Assembly (NCBI RefSeq): GCF_004123295.1
Contig: NZ_SDMK01000003.1
Location: forward strand, 124,001-188,000
Length of the DNA stretch: 64,000 nucleotides
Origin: Silvibacterium dinghuense
Lineage (GTDB): Bacteria; Acidobacteriota; Terriglobia; Terriglobales; Acidobacteriaceae
Direction: 5' to 3'
The translations under genes were made by a program, and so were the position numbers. Numbering within the stretch: the stretch's first letter is position 1; the number at the start of each line of letters is the position of its first letter. Positions 9,638 to 17,105 of this stretch are shown in pieces. The notes below the pieces were generated by a model. That model saw only the letters and a program-made list of their open reading frames with translations, was not told the DNA's origin and searched no databases.

Positions 9638-12013
9638 TCAGCGCCCGAAGCGCACCACCACGGAGGTACCTTCCGGGACCATGGTTCCGGGCGCGGGAGC
9701 CTGCTCGCGCGCAATACCGCTGCCCAGCACCTTCACGGTGATGCCGATGCTGCCCGCCTGCTCGATCACCTTGCGCACCGGCTCACCGACAAACGAGGGC
9801 ACGGCAACCTTCTTGCCGGAGGCCACCATCACGCCTCCACCCGGAGTAGAGCTGGTGGACGATGGCGCCTGGAGCGGCTGCTGACTCGCCCTGCTATCCG
9901 CAACCTCTTTGGCAGACTCTTCCTTGTCCTGCTCGCGCTTGGCCTCAAGAATCTTCGGATCGATAAGAGGCGCAGCAGGCTGACCGGGCACAACCGGCGC
10001 AGGCGGAGTCAAGCCGGCAGCCTGCTGATCGAGGTCGTGCTTCGAAACAGGAGCACGCGTGCCGTCGGCCGGCGAAGAGCGCAGCGGATCATTCGCCGGA
10101 AGATTGTTGACCTCGGCAAACAACGAATCCAGATCGTCGGCGTTATCCTGCGGCGCATCGTCCACGGCCTTCGCGGCGCTATCCGCCTTGGCGATCTGCA
10201 CCGGCGTCCTCAGCGGCTGATCGTGCGGAACGCCAAGGTATTCGAGAATCTCCTGCGCCAGCTCCTGAAAAACAGGACCGCTGGCCTCGGCGCCGAAGTG
10301 CATGCTGTGGTCCGGAGAATCGGTGATGACCGCAATCGTCACCGCCGGATTGTTCACCGGCGCAAAGCCCACAAACGATGCGACAAAGTTCGTCTTCGAA
10401 TAAGTGTGCGTGCGCGGATCGATCTTCTGCGCGGTGCCGGTCTTGCCCGCTGCGCTATAGCCATTGAGCTGGGTCGTGAGGTGTCCGGTGCCGAACTCCA
10501 CCACGCCTTCCATCATCTTGCGCATCTGCGCCGCCGTCAGCGTCGAAATCACGCGGTGTGAGCCATCCGGCAGCGGATTCGGCAGCTCCGTTTCAGGATG
10601 GAAGGTCGCAGGCTGCAGCTTGCCATCGCCCTTCACATCGTTGGTGCTCTGCATCAGGATATGCGGCGGCAAATAGACGCCCCCATTGGCAATCGTCGAA
10701 GCCATGGTGATGAGCTGAATCGGCGTCACCGCCACTTCCTGTCCCATGGGGATAGAACCGATGGTCGTCGGATTCCACTTGCGCACCGGCTTCAACAGGC
10801 CGCGCGTCTCATCCGGAAGCTCGATGCCGGTCCTGTCGCCGAAACCGAATGCCTTGATGTACTGGTAGAACCGCTCGGCGCCCATGCGCTGCGCCAGGCG
10901 GATGGCCGCCACGTCGCTCGACTCGGCCAGGGCCTTGGCCACGGTAATGTTCCCGAAATGCTCGCCGGGAGCATCGTGCACGATGCGTCCCGCAACATTG
11001 ATCTGTCCACCGCCGCAGTCCACCATCCCATCCGGCGTAGCCACGTGCTCTTCGAGCGCGGCCGAATAGGTAACCAGCTTGAACGTCGAACCCGGCTCAT
11101 ACACATCGCTCACCGCGTGATCGCGCAGCAGGTCGGTCGTGGCATGGCGAAAATCGTTCGGATCGAACGTCGGCCGCACCGCCAGCGCAAGAATCTGCCC
11201 GGTATGCGGGTCCTGCACGACCACCGTACCGACCTTCGCGTGAGTGCGTTCCATATTGTGCTCGAGCGCACGCTCGGCCATGTACTGAATGTTTTCGTCG
11301 ATAGTCAGAACCAGGTTCTCACCCGGAAGCGGCTCGCGCTCTTCACTGCCCAGGCGATGGCGCCGCGCATCGACATTCGTGTACATGCGGCCCGGCGTGC
11401 CGTGGAGATCCTCGTCGAAATTCTCCTCGAGACCTCCAAGCCCGTTGTCATCGATACCGACATACCCAAGCACCTGCGCGGCGATATCGTTGTTGGGGTA
11501 AAAACGCTTGAACTCCTTGACCGTGTAGACGCCCTTGAGATCCAGCGCCTTCACCTTCGCAATCACCGCCGGGTCCTGCTTGCGCGCAATCCACGCGAAG
11601 TTCCGCGAGGCATTCAGCCGGGCAAGTATCTGCGCGCCGGAAGTGAAGGTATCGGTAGGATCGGTGTGCACCACCGCAGCCAGCGCCGTGGCCTCGGCGG
11701 CCTTGTCGTTGCCCACTTCCGTCGGCACGGCGAAAATCGAATCGGCCAGCACCGTCATGGCCAGCTCATGCAGATTGCGATCGTAAAGAATGCCGCGGCG
11801 CGGCGCCACCTCGAAGGTACGCTGCTGCTGCCGTGCAGCCCGCTCTACCCATTCGTGATGCTGAAAAACCTGCAGCCACACCAGGCGAAAGCAGATGATC
11901 AGGCACCAGAAGCTGAGAAACACCAGCACATTGAGCACCCGCATGCGCCGCATCGGCGTGACGACACCGGCCTTCGATACGGGCTGTACTGGCGTAAAAG
12001 ACGGACGGTTCAT
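9638..12013 (-). CDS. ftsI: Division-specific penicillin-binding protein FtsI (class B PBP) with C-terminal PASTA domain
   Basis: A 791-residue septal transpeptidase. One transmembrane helix lies at about residues 27-47, then a PBP dimerisation domain. The transpeptidase domain has STFK (309-312, acylated Ser309), SSD (365-367, in place of the more common SxN) and KTGT (524-527). A linker rich in Ala, Asp and Pro (about 570-715) leads to one PASTA domain at the end (PSFVGEPVRKVIEQAG...). The protein crosslinks peptidoglycan at the septum in the periplasm, working with FtsW and FtsL. PASTA on a division PBP is commoner in Gram-positives, but is also found in Acidobacteriota. Position between ftsL and murE is the classical dcw order. 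Confidence 0.94.
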   Translation of the reverse strand: MNRPSFTPVQPVSKAGVVTPMRRMRVLNVLVFLSFWCLIICFRLVWLQVFQHHEWVERAARQQQRTFEVAPRRGILYDRNLHELAMTVLADSIFAVPTEVGNDKAAEATALAAVVHTDPTDTFTSGAQILARLNASRNFAWIARKQDPAVIAKVKALDLKGVYTVKEFKRFYPNNDIAAQVLGYVGIDDNGLGGLEENFDEDLHGTPGRMYTNVDARRHRLGSEEREPLPGENLVLTIDENIQYMAERALEHNMERTHAKVGTVVVQDPHTGQILALAVRPTFDPNDFRHATTDLLRDHAVSDVYEPGSTFKLVTYSAALEEHVATPDGMVDCGGGQINVAGRIVHDAPGEHFGNITVAKALAESSDVAAIRLAQRMGAERFYQYIKAFGFGDRTGIELPDETRGLLKPVRKWNPTTIGSIPMGQEVAVTPIQLITMASTIANGGVYLPPHILMQSTNDVKGDGKLQPATFHPETELPNPLPDGSHRVISTLTAAQMRKMMEGVVEFGTGHLTTQLNGYSAAGKTGTAQKIDPRTHTYSKTNFVASFVGFAPVNNPAVTIAVITDSPDHSMHFGAEASGPVFQELAQEILEYLGVPHDQPLRTPVQIAKADSAAKAVDDAPQDNADDLDSLFAEVNNLPANDPLRSSPADGTRAPVSKHDLDQQAAGLTPPAPVVPGQPAAPLIDPKILEAKREQDKEESAKEVADSRASQQPLQAPSSTSSTPGGGVMVASGKKVAVPSFVGEPVRKVIEQAGSIGITVKVLGSGIAREQAPAPGTMVPEGTSVVVRFGR

Positions 12014-12103
12014 GGCAGGAACAGGTGAAGCATCATTATCTCAATCCCATTCCTGGGTGCCCTAAATCTCGACCGGTCAAGATGCCCATTCGCAGCATCC
12101 CAG

Positions 12104-12184
12104 CTCGCGACCCAAGGGAGCGGAGGCCGCAGGCGATCCGCCCTGCACGAAGCAGCCGAAGGCGAAAGGCCTGGACGGCCAGTC
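12104..12184. repeat. Dispersed repeat family 2 abutting the ftsL stop codon
   Basis: Read on the minus strand, GACTGGCCGTCCAGGC begins directly after the ftsL TAG stop and continues through a stretch ending ...CTCCGCTCCCTTGGGTCGCGA. Similar copies lie at 15311-15362, 20120-20172, 36245-36400 and 49389-49456. It fills the ftsL-ftsI gap. Confidence 0.7.
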
Positions 12185-12700
12185 CTAGCGCATCACCGGA
12201 AGCATCGGCGTGGCCTCGGCCAGCGCGGGCGCGTTCGGATCGGCAACCGCATCGGGACGAACCACCTGGCCGGGCTGCGGCGCGGTGAGACCGAGCTGAC
12301 GCGCCATCTGGTCAATGCGGGCCGGATCGCCAAGATCGGCCTCGGAAAGACGAAGCTGGAGGTTCTGCTCCTCGAGCTGCTGCAGCTGCTGCTTCTCGCT
12401 CTCGATGCGATAACCGTACTCGATGGAGCTGAGGTGCTGCCAGCCGTACGTCATGATGAGCGCGAAGAGCGTCGCCATCACAACTGCGAAGAGACGCATC
12501 TCCTTGGCGCGTGCCGGATCGGCCGCCTTGACGATGCGGCTGTTGTCGAAACGCTTGACGAAAAAGACCTCGGGCGTGGGACCGCGGCGGGCGCGCTGCT
12601 GCTGTGCCGCAAGCAGCTCAAGGTTACGCTCCTGCATGCGGTCAGCGGCGCGGCGAGGGGTATCGAAAATGTTGGGGGACGCGATTGCCTGTGTCGCCAT
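12185..12700 (-). CDS. ftsL: Cell division protein FtsL-like
   Basis: A 171-residue bitopic protein. An N-terminal cytoplasmic region with basic residues is followed by one transmembrane helix (about 69-88, FAVVMATLFALIMTYGW). A periplasmic coiled coil follows (EKQQLQQLEEQNLQLRLSEA), with DPARIDQMARQLGL downstream, a typical FtsL/DivIC end. It recruits FtsW/FtsI to the septum together with FtsB and FtsQ. Sequence identity in the family is low, so the call rests on topology and on its place between rsmH and ftsI. The gene has a clear GGGAGA ribosome binding site. Its TAG stop is directly followed by a dispersed repeat. Confidence 0.85.
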   Translation of the reverse strand: MATQAIASPNIFDTPRRAADRMQERNLELLAAQQQRARRGPTPEVFFVKRFDNSRIVKAADPARAKEMRLFAVVMATLFALIMTYGWQHLSSIEYGYRIESEKQQLQQLEEQNLQLRLSEADLGDPARIDQMARQLGLTAPQPGQVVRPDAVADPNAPALAEATPMLPVMR

Positions 12701-12859
12701 GGGTTGTCTCCCTGCTCTCTGCTCTACTTCAAACTTGTCGTTCTCCTCAAGCGACCGGGCCGGGGCGCTGGGTTCTGAGGAGAGGTCTTACGGGGCTCGT
12801 CTTACGCGGATAAAAACTTTCGCCGTTTGTTGCGGTGGGACGACCCCGGCCCGATATGG

Positions 12860-13807
12860 TTAATACTTCCGCGACCGCATCTCCTGCTTCCTGCCCGGTC
12901 CCGGCTTTGCTGCCAATCTTTCCGCCGCTCGAAGCTTCGCGCTCCGGGCTCGCGGGTTGCGATCCGTCTCTTCTTCCTCGGCAATCACCGGCTTGCGGGT
13001 GAGAGCCTCATAAATCCCCTGCTGCGCGCCTTCGCGCATGGCATCCTTGGCGCGCCGGTCTTCGAGTGAGTGGAAGCTGATCACCACCAGGCGTCCGCCG
13101 GGCTTCAACAACCGGGGTGCTGCCTTGAGCAGTGACTCGATCTCGCCTAACTCGTCGTTCACGTAAATTCGGAGAGCCTGGAAGGTTCTGGTCGCCGGAT
13201 GAATGCGGTCTGATTTCATTGGCGGGGCCGCAGCCCTCACGATGCCGGCTAATTCTGCCGTCGTCGTAACTGGCCGGGCCCTGACAATGGCTCTGGCGAT
13301 TCTCCGCGACCTCCTTTCCTCTCCGAATTCGTAAATCAGGTTGGCGAGCTCTTTTTCGTCCATCTGATTTACCACTTGTGCGGCGGAGTACCCCTGGCGC
13401 GGATTCATCCGCATCTCCAGTGGCCCATCCGCCTGAAAACTAAAACCTCTGTGTGCCTCGTCGAACTGCAGCGAGCTCACGCCGAAGTCGGCCAGCAGTC
13501 CGTCCAGGCTCGCCGGCTCAATCAGCTCGGCCATCCCGGAAAACTCCGTGTCGTGCAGGATCACCTCGGGCATCTCCGCGCCCAGCTCTTCGCGCAATGC
13601 CTGGAGCCTGGCCTTCGCCAGCTCCAGCGCCTCGGGATCGCGGTCGAAGGCAATCAGCTTGCCCTCCGGCCCAATCGCCCGCGCAATCGCGCTCGAGTGT
13701 CCTGCCAGTCCGAGCGTCGCGTCGACATAAGTGCCGCCGCGTCGCAGGTTCAGGTATCGGATCGCTTGTTGTAAAAGAACTGGCACATGGCGTTCCCGTT
13801 CTGTCAT
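12860..13807 (-). CDS. rsmH: 16S rRNA (cytosine(1402)-N(4))-methyltransferase RsmH (MraW)
   Basis: A 315-residue SAM-dependent methyltransferase that modifies C1402 in the decoding centre of 16S rRNA. The N-terminus HVPVLLQQAIRYL and the SAM site YVDATLGLAGHS (about 27-38) are diagnostic, as are FSFQADGPLEMRM in the middle and FHSLEDRRAKD towards the C-terminus. It lies 25 bases downstream of mraZ, the usual arrangement, and is probably transcribed from the MraZ-controlled promoter. No internal damage is seen. Confidence 0.96.
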   Translation of the reverse strand: MTERERHVPVLLQQAIRYLNLRRGGTYVDATLGLAGHSSAIARAIGPEGKLIAFDRDPEALELAKARLQALREELGAEMPEVILHDTEFSGMAELIEPASLDGLLADFGVSSLQFDEAHRGFSFQADGPLEMRMNPRQGYSAAQVVNQMDEKELANLIYEFGEERRSRRIARAIVRARPVTTTAELAGIVRAAAPPMKSDRIHPATRTFQALRIYVNDELGEIESLLKAAPRLLKPGGRLVVISFHSLEDRRAKDAMREGAQQGIYEALTRKPVIAEEEETDRNPRARSAKLRAAERLAAKPGPGRKQEMRSRKY

Positions 13808-13832
13808 GTGCTCCCCCTCAGGGGTTACCTTT

Positions 13833-14276
13833 CTACAAACCGAAGCTTTCGAGCGCCTGCTCGTCTTCTGCCGTCATGGGCGATTCGTCCATCATCTGCA
13901 CAAAGTTCTCGCGGTTGGTCACCTTGAGGAACGTGTGCATACCGAAGATCAGGACATCGCCTAACGTACTGGTCTTTTCGCGCAGGAGCTGCGGCAAGAG
14001 AACTCTGCCCTGCGTATCCATATCAACCGTCTGGCCGTAATAGTTGATGTAGTTCATCAACTTTTTCTTGGCCGGGTTGGAGTTGGGAATCGCGGCGATC
14101 TTCCGCTCGATCTCTTCCCATTCCTTCATCGGGTGGATCTCTACGTCCACGCCGTCCCTGCTCGTGATGTAGAAGGTTTCGCCGTACTGCTTCTCTTCCA
14201 TCACCCGCTTGAAGTCGGCAGGGAGCTTCAAGCGCCCCTTTTCGTCGACTCGAGTTGGGTAATTGCCGCGAAACAT
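13833..14276 (-). CDS. mraZ: Transcriptional regulator / dcw gatekeeper MraZ
   Basis: A 147-residue protein with two SpoVT-AbrB-type swapped-hairpin domains, each carrying the DxxGR motif: DEKGRLKLP near the start and DTQGRVLLP after about residue 80. MraZ forms a ring oligomer and represses the dcw operon by binding direct repeats in its own promoter. The ATG at 14276 (MFRGNYP) is chosen over an in-frame TTG two codons upstream because MFRG is the family's standard start. Four 10-bp spaced boxes lie about 85-121 bases upstream. Confidence 0.96.
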   Translation of the reverse strand: MFRGNYPTRVDEKGRLKLPADFKRVMEEKQYGETFYITSRDGVDVEIHPMKEWEEIERKIAAIPNSNPAKKKLMNYINYYGQTVDMDTQGRVLLPQLLREKTSTLGDVLIFGMHTFLKVTNRENFVQMMDESPMTAEDEQALESFGL

Positions 14277-14360
14277 AATCAAATCCGTCGCCCAACCGGA
14301 GTCGGTGTGCTAACGTTCCACAGCGGCTAAGGGATGAGGGCTAAAAACCGTATCTTCGAA

Positions 14361-14397
14361 CCACTTTAGACCCTTTTGGGCCTCTTTCGTCCACAAT
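14361..14397 (-). promoter_or_regulatory. MraZ operator: four AAAGTGG-type boxes with exact 10-bp period
   Basis: Read on the minus strand the boxes are ATTGTGG (14391-14397), AAAGAGG (14381-14387), AAAAGGG (14371-14377) and AAAGTGG (14361-14367), each followed by three variable bases. This matches the AAAGTGGNNN direct-repeat pattern known for MraZ binding, with one box per helical turn. It is placed upstream of mraZ and is most simply its autoregulatory site. Confidence 0.8.
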
Positions 14398-14567
14398 CGT
14401 AGCGCACTGAGCAAAGTCGTCAAAGGAGAAAAATTGTGGATTCTTCGATTTGCGCCGAAAGTGTCTGATTTCAGCGCTGTCGTGACAGGAAAACCACTAC
14501 CCCTTGCGGTTACCCAAAGAAATTACCCACAATTAGCAGTGTTGACTGTTATGAGTCCGTACTCTTC

Positions 14568-15146
14568 TTAGCGCTTGCCAGAAAAGGTTGCTTCGGCTAC
14601 GCGAGAATTTTCCTGCTCTGCCCCACGCACCCGCGCTCTGGAACGAACATAGAACAAAAGAAAGAGCACCACCAGCAGGTTTACGAAGGACAAGGTGACC
14701 TTGATCCACGTGAAATGGTGGAAAAGCTCGAATGCCTCCCAGGGCAGAAACGACGCAGTCAGGATCAGCGTTACATATTCAGCCCAGGTCTTCCGCAACA
14801 GCAGCCCGACGCCCTCTATCGTGTGCAGCCCGGCGTAAGCGAAGATGCCGAGACTGATCTGCTTCAGGCGATGCGGGCTGATCAGCGCAATCTTGTCCAG
14901 CAGAAGATTGACGAAGCGTCCTTCCGGATCGAGCCGCAGCGCCGTAATCACGCGCGTGGCCTCATCCACCAGGTCTTTATGCAGAAGCCTGAGAGCGCCG
15001 ATGCCCAGCAGGATACAAAGCAGAGCTTCCAGCATCTTGAGCCCGCCGATCGCCATCACCCAGCCTTCCATGGCGGTAGGACGGGAATGCGTATGGCTGG
15101 CCTTGGCTGTGCTCTCGGCAGTAGAGGATGAGGTGGTAGTCGACAT
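14568..15146 (-). CDS. DUF2127 family membrane protein
   Basis: A 192-residue predicted inner-membrane protein. The ATG at 15146 (MSTTTSSS) is preferred; the frame stays open upstream to 15434, but that part looks non-coding and contains a dispersed repeat. After a Ser/Thr-rich N-terminus comes a hydrophobic segment (GGLKMLEALLCILLGIGALRLL), then a soluble loop and at least three further hydrophobic segments (ISLGIFAYAGLHTIEGVGLLL, YVTLILTASFLPWEAFELF and VTLSFVNLLVVLFLLFYV). This layout fits DUF2127, whose function is unknown. It lies upstream of the mraZ promoter and is a separate unit. Confidence 0.75.
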   Translation of the reverse strand: MSTTTSSSTAESTAKASHTHSRPTAMEGWVMAIGGLKMLEALLCILLGIGALRLLHKDLVDEATRVITALRLDPEGRFVNLLLDKIALISPHRLKQISLGIFAYAGLHTIEGVGLLLRKTWAEYVTLILTASFLPWEAFELFHHFTWIKVTLSFVNLLVVLFLLFYVRSRARVRGAEQENSRVAEATFSGKR

Positions 15147-15470
15147 CAGAAACCGGGCGCCACCTCGACAAAACCGGATGGCACTTCCTACAGGATAAAT
15201 GCTGTAAGCAGAACCGGAGATGCACCAGGCCCATCCATAGAGGAAGGAATCCATATTGGAAAAAGCGCCGCTTTCTCCATCTCCTCCGGGAAATCCTTCA
15301 TCCCCCTCCAGATCGCGACCAAAGGAAGCGGAGGCCGAAGACGATCCGCCCTGCGCGAAGCAGATGGATACCCCATCCAAGCCCCGCTTGGGTGGCCCGC
15401 TTGGGTGGGAAGACACGAACCCCCAAGAGCGCAAAACTGAACTACACCCTATCCCCTAAACCCTATCCCC
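15147..15470. repeat. Intergenic space with family-2 repeat and a 14-bp tandem motif
   Basis: No gene is supported here. A family-2 dispersed repeat lies at about 15311-15362. Directly after the carboxylesterase stop (minus strand), two copies of a GGGGATAGGGTTTA-like unit lie at about 15443-15472. No strong promoter for the DUF2127 gene is obvious. Confidence 0.6.
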
Positions 15471-17036
15471 TTAAAGGACATGATCCCAAAGCCGAAGCTC
15501 CGCTTCCTGGGGCTTCTGCTCCACATGCGACGCAACATCGAGGATCATCGTCTCGCGGCCGGTGCCGGTGTACTCCGGCCACGTGGGCAGACCGGGCGCG
15601 GCCGGCGTTTCACCCTTGATGAAGGCTACCCAGGCAATATGCATCTGCTTGGCGATCACCGCTTCCGCCGCGGCATTGGAAACCGTCGCGTGCGGCTTAT
15701 CCCACACCAGCGGAATATCGAGCGAATGGTAGGCATAGCCCGAGAGCCGCCCGCTCGTCTCAAGAAAGTCCAGACGGTACATCCACGTCTTCCCTCCCGC
15801 GGCAATGTGCGCATCGGCCACGCGAATCGAGGGAACCCAGTATTCCTCCGCGGAGAGCGCGCGGATGCGCAGCTGCTCCACGCTCAGCTCGGGATAGATC
15901 GCCTTGTACTTGCGATACACCGGCAGGAACTGTTCCAGCGTGATGTTGCCGATGTCCTTCGCCGTGGCATCGCCGGTCGGATGCGGTCCGACAAAGAGCG
16001 CGCTCTCATCGCGGTTGGTCCCGATAAGCAGCCGCTTCCCCTTTGTGTTCCCGGCCGAGATGGTAAGCACCGGCAGCTTCGGCAGCAGGTCTCCATCGAT
16101 CTCGCAGCGCAGCGGAAAATGCTGCGGCCAGTCGGAGATGAAATCATGCTGAACCTGGATCAGCTGTGTTGCAGCAGCCGTGCGCAGCGCCGCAATCTCC
16201 TGGCCTGACTGCTTCTTCCACGCATCGCCATATCCCTGCGCCACGCGGAAGGAGTTCTGCTGCGGCCAGACGCGCTCGGCGCCGCCGCTTTCCGAAATCA
16301 TCTGCTGGAAGAGCGGCTGCGCCTCCGGAACGCCCATGAGGATATCCGTAAGCTTCGCCCCGGCCGATTCGCCGCCGATCGTGACATGATCCGGATCGCC
16401 GCCAAAGTCGGCAATATTCTCGCGAATCCAGCTCAGCGCGGTGATCAGATCACGCAGCGCGCTGTTCCCCGAACCGGCATAGTCATCGCCGAGCAGCGGC
16501 GCCATGTCGAGAAAGCCGAACACACCCAGCCGATAGGCCACCGTCACGCAGACCACGCCTTCGCGCGCAAACTCGCTGCCGTCGTAGATCCCCTCGAAGG
16601 CATGCCCGCCGGTAAAGCCGCCGCCATGAATCCAGACAAAGACCGGATACGGACCCTTCCCCTCCGGCGCCCAGATGTTCAGCTGCAGGCAGTCTTCGCT
16701 GTGCGCGATCCGCGGCTCACCGAACTGCATGGGCGAGGTGCCGAACTGCGTGGCATCGCGCTCCCCCTGCCAGGGCTTCACCTTCTCGGTCGGACGAAAA
16801 CGAAGATCGCCGACCGGCGGCTCGGCAAAAGGAACGCCGCGAAAGATGCGGATACCCGCAGCGCTGGCTCCACGCAGAGCACCGGAAGCCGTCTTGACCA
16901 GCGGTCCCGGACTTTGCGCAAAGGCGCGCAGCGGGCTGCCTGCACGGAAGGCAAGCGCGGCAGCCGGCGCTGCCATCGCGATCTGCTGGAGAAACTGCCT
17001 GCGGTGAATACCCTTCCCGGCATGGCGAGGAATCAT
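15471..17036 (-). CDS. Carboxylesterase type B (para-nitrobenzyl esterase-like), exported
   Basis: A 521-residue alpha/beta hydrolase of the carboxylesterase B family. The N-terminus has a Tat-like signal, HRRQFLQQ followed by an Ala-rich hydrophobic stretch, with likely cleavage near AFAQ (about 41). The oxyanion loop HGGGF is at 137-141, the nucleophile Ser224 is in GGESAGA, and a late His lies in the YAYHSLDIP segment. It hydrolyses carboxylic esters in the periplasm or outside; the natural substrate is unknown. It stands alone on the minus strand, between the PIG-L gene and the DUF2127 gene. Confidence 0.92.
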   Translation of the reverse strand: MIPRHAGKGIHRRQFLQQIAMAAPAAALAFRAGSPLRAFAQSPGPLVKTASGALRGASAAGIRIFRGVPFAEPPVGDLRFRPTEKVKPWQGERDATQFGTSPMQFGEPRIAHSEDCLQLNIWAPEGKGPYPVFVWIHGGGFTGGHAFEGIYDGSEFAREGVVCVTVAYRLGVFGFLDMAPLLGDDYAGSGNSALRDLITALSWIRENIADFGGDPDHVTIGGESAGAKLTDILMGVPEAQPLFQQMISESGGAERVWPQQNSFRVAQGYGDAWKKQSGQEIAALRTAAATQLIQVQHDFISDWPQHFPLRCEIDGDLLPKLPVLTISAGNTKGKRLLIGTNRDESALFVGPHPTGDATAKDIGNITLEQFLPVYRKYKAIYPELSVEQLRIRALSAEEYWVPSIRVADAHIAAGGKTWMYRLDFLETSGRLSGYAYHSLDIPLVWDKPHATVSNAAAEAVIAKQMHIAWVAFIKGETPAAPGLPTWPEYTGTGRETMILDVASHVEQKPQEAELRLWDHVL

Positions 17037-17105
17037 CGTTGCGTAGCCCCTAATGTGGAGGAGTGGGAGTAGAGGAATCTAGAGCTGGTGCGGCGCGGCG
17101 CAGGC

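Noticed and set aside
14484-14535. TGGGTAA-like repeats near 14500-14535 as MraZ boxes
   Set aside because: The spacing is 13 and the third copy is imperfect, and they lie further from mraZ than the 10-bp spaced set at 14361-14397, which fits the known pattern better.
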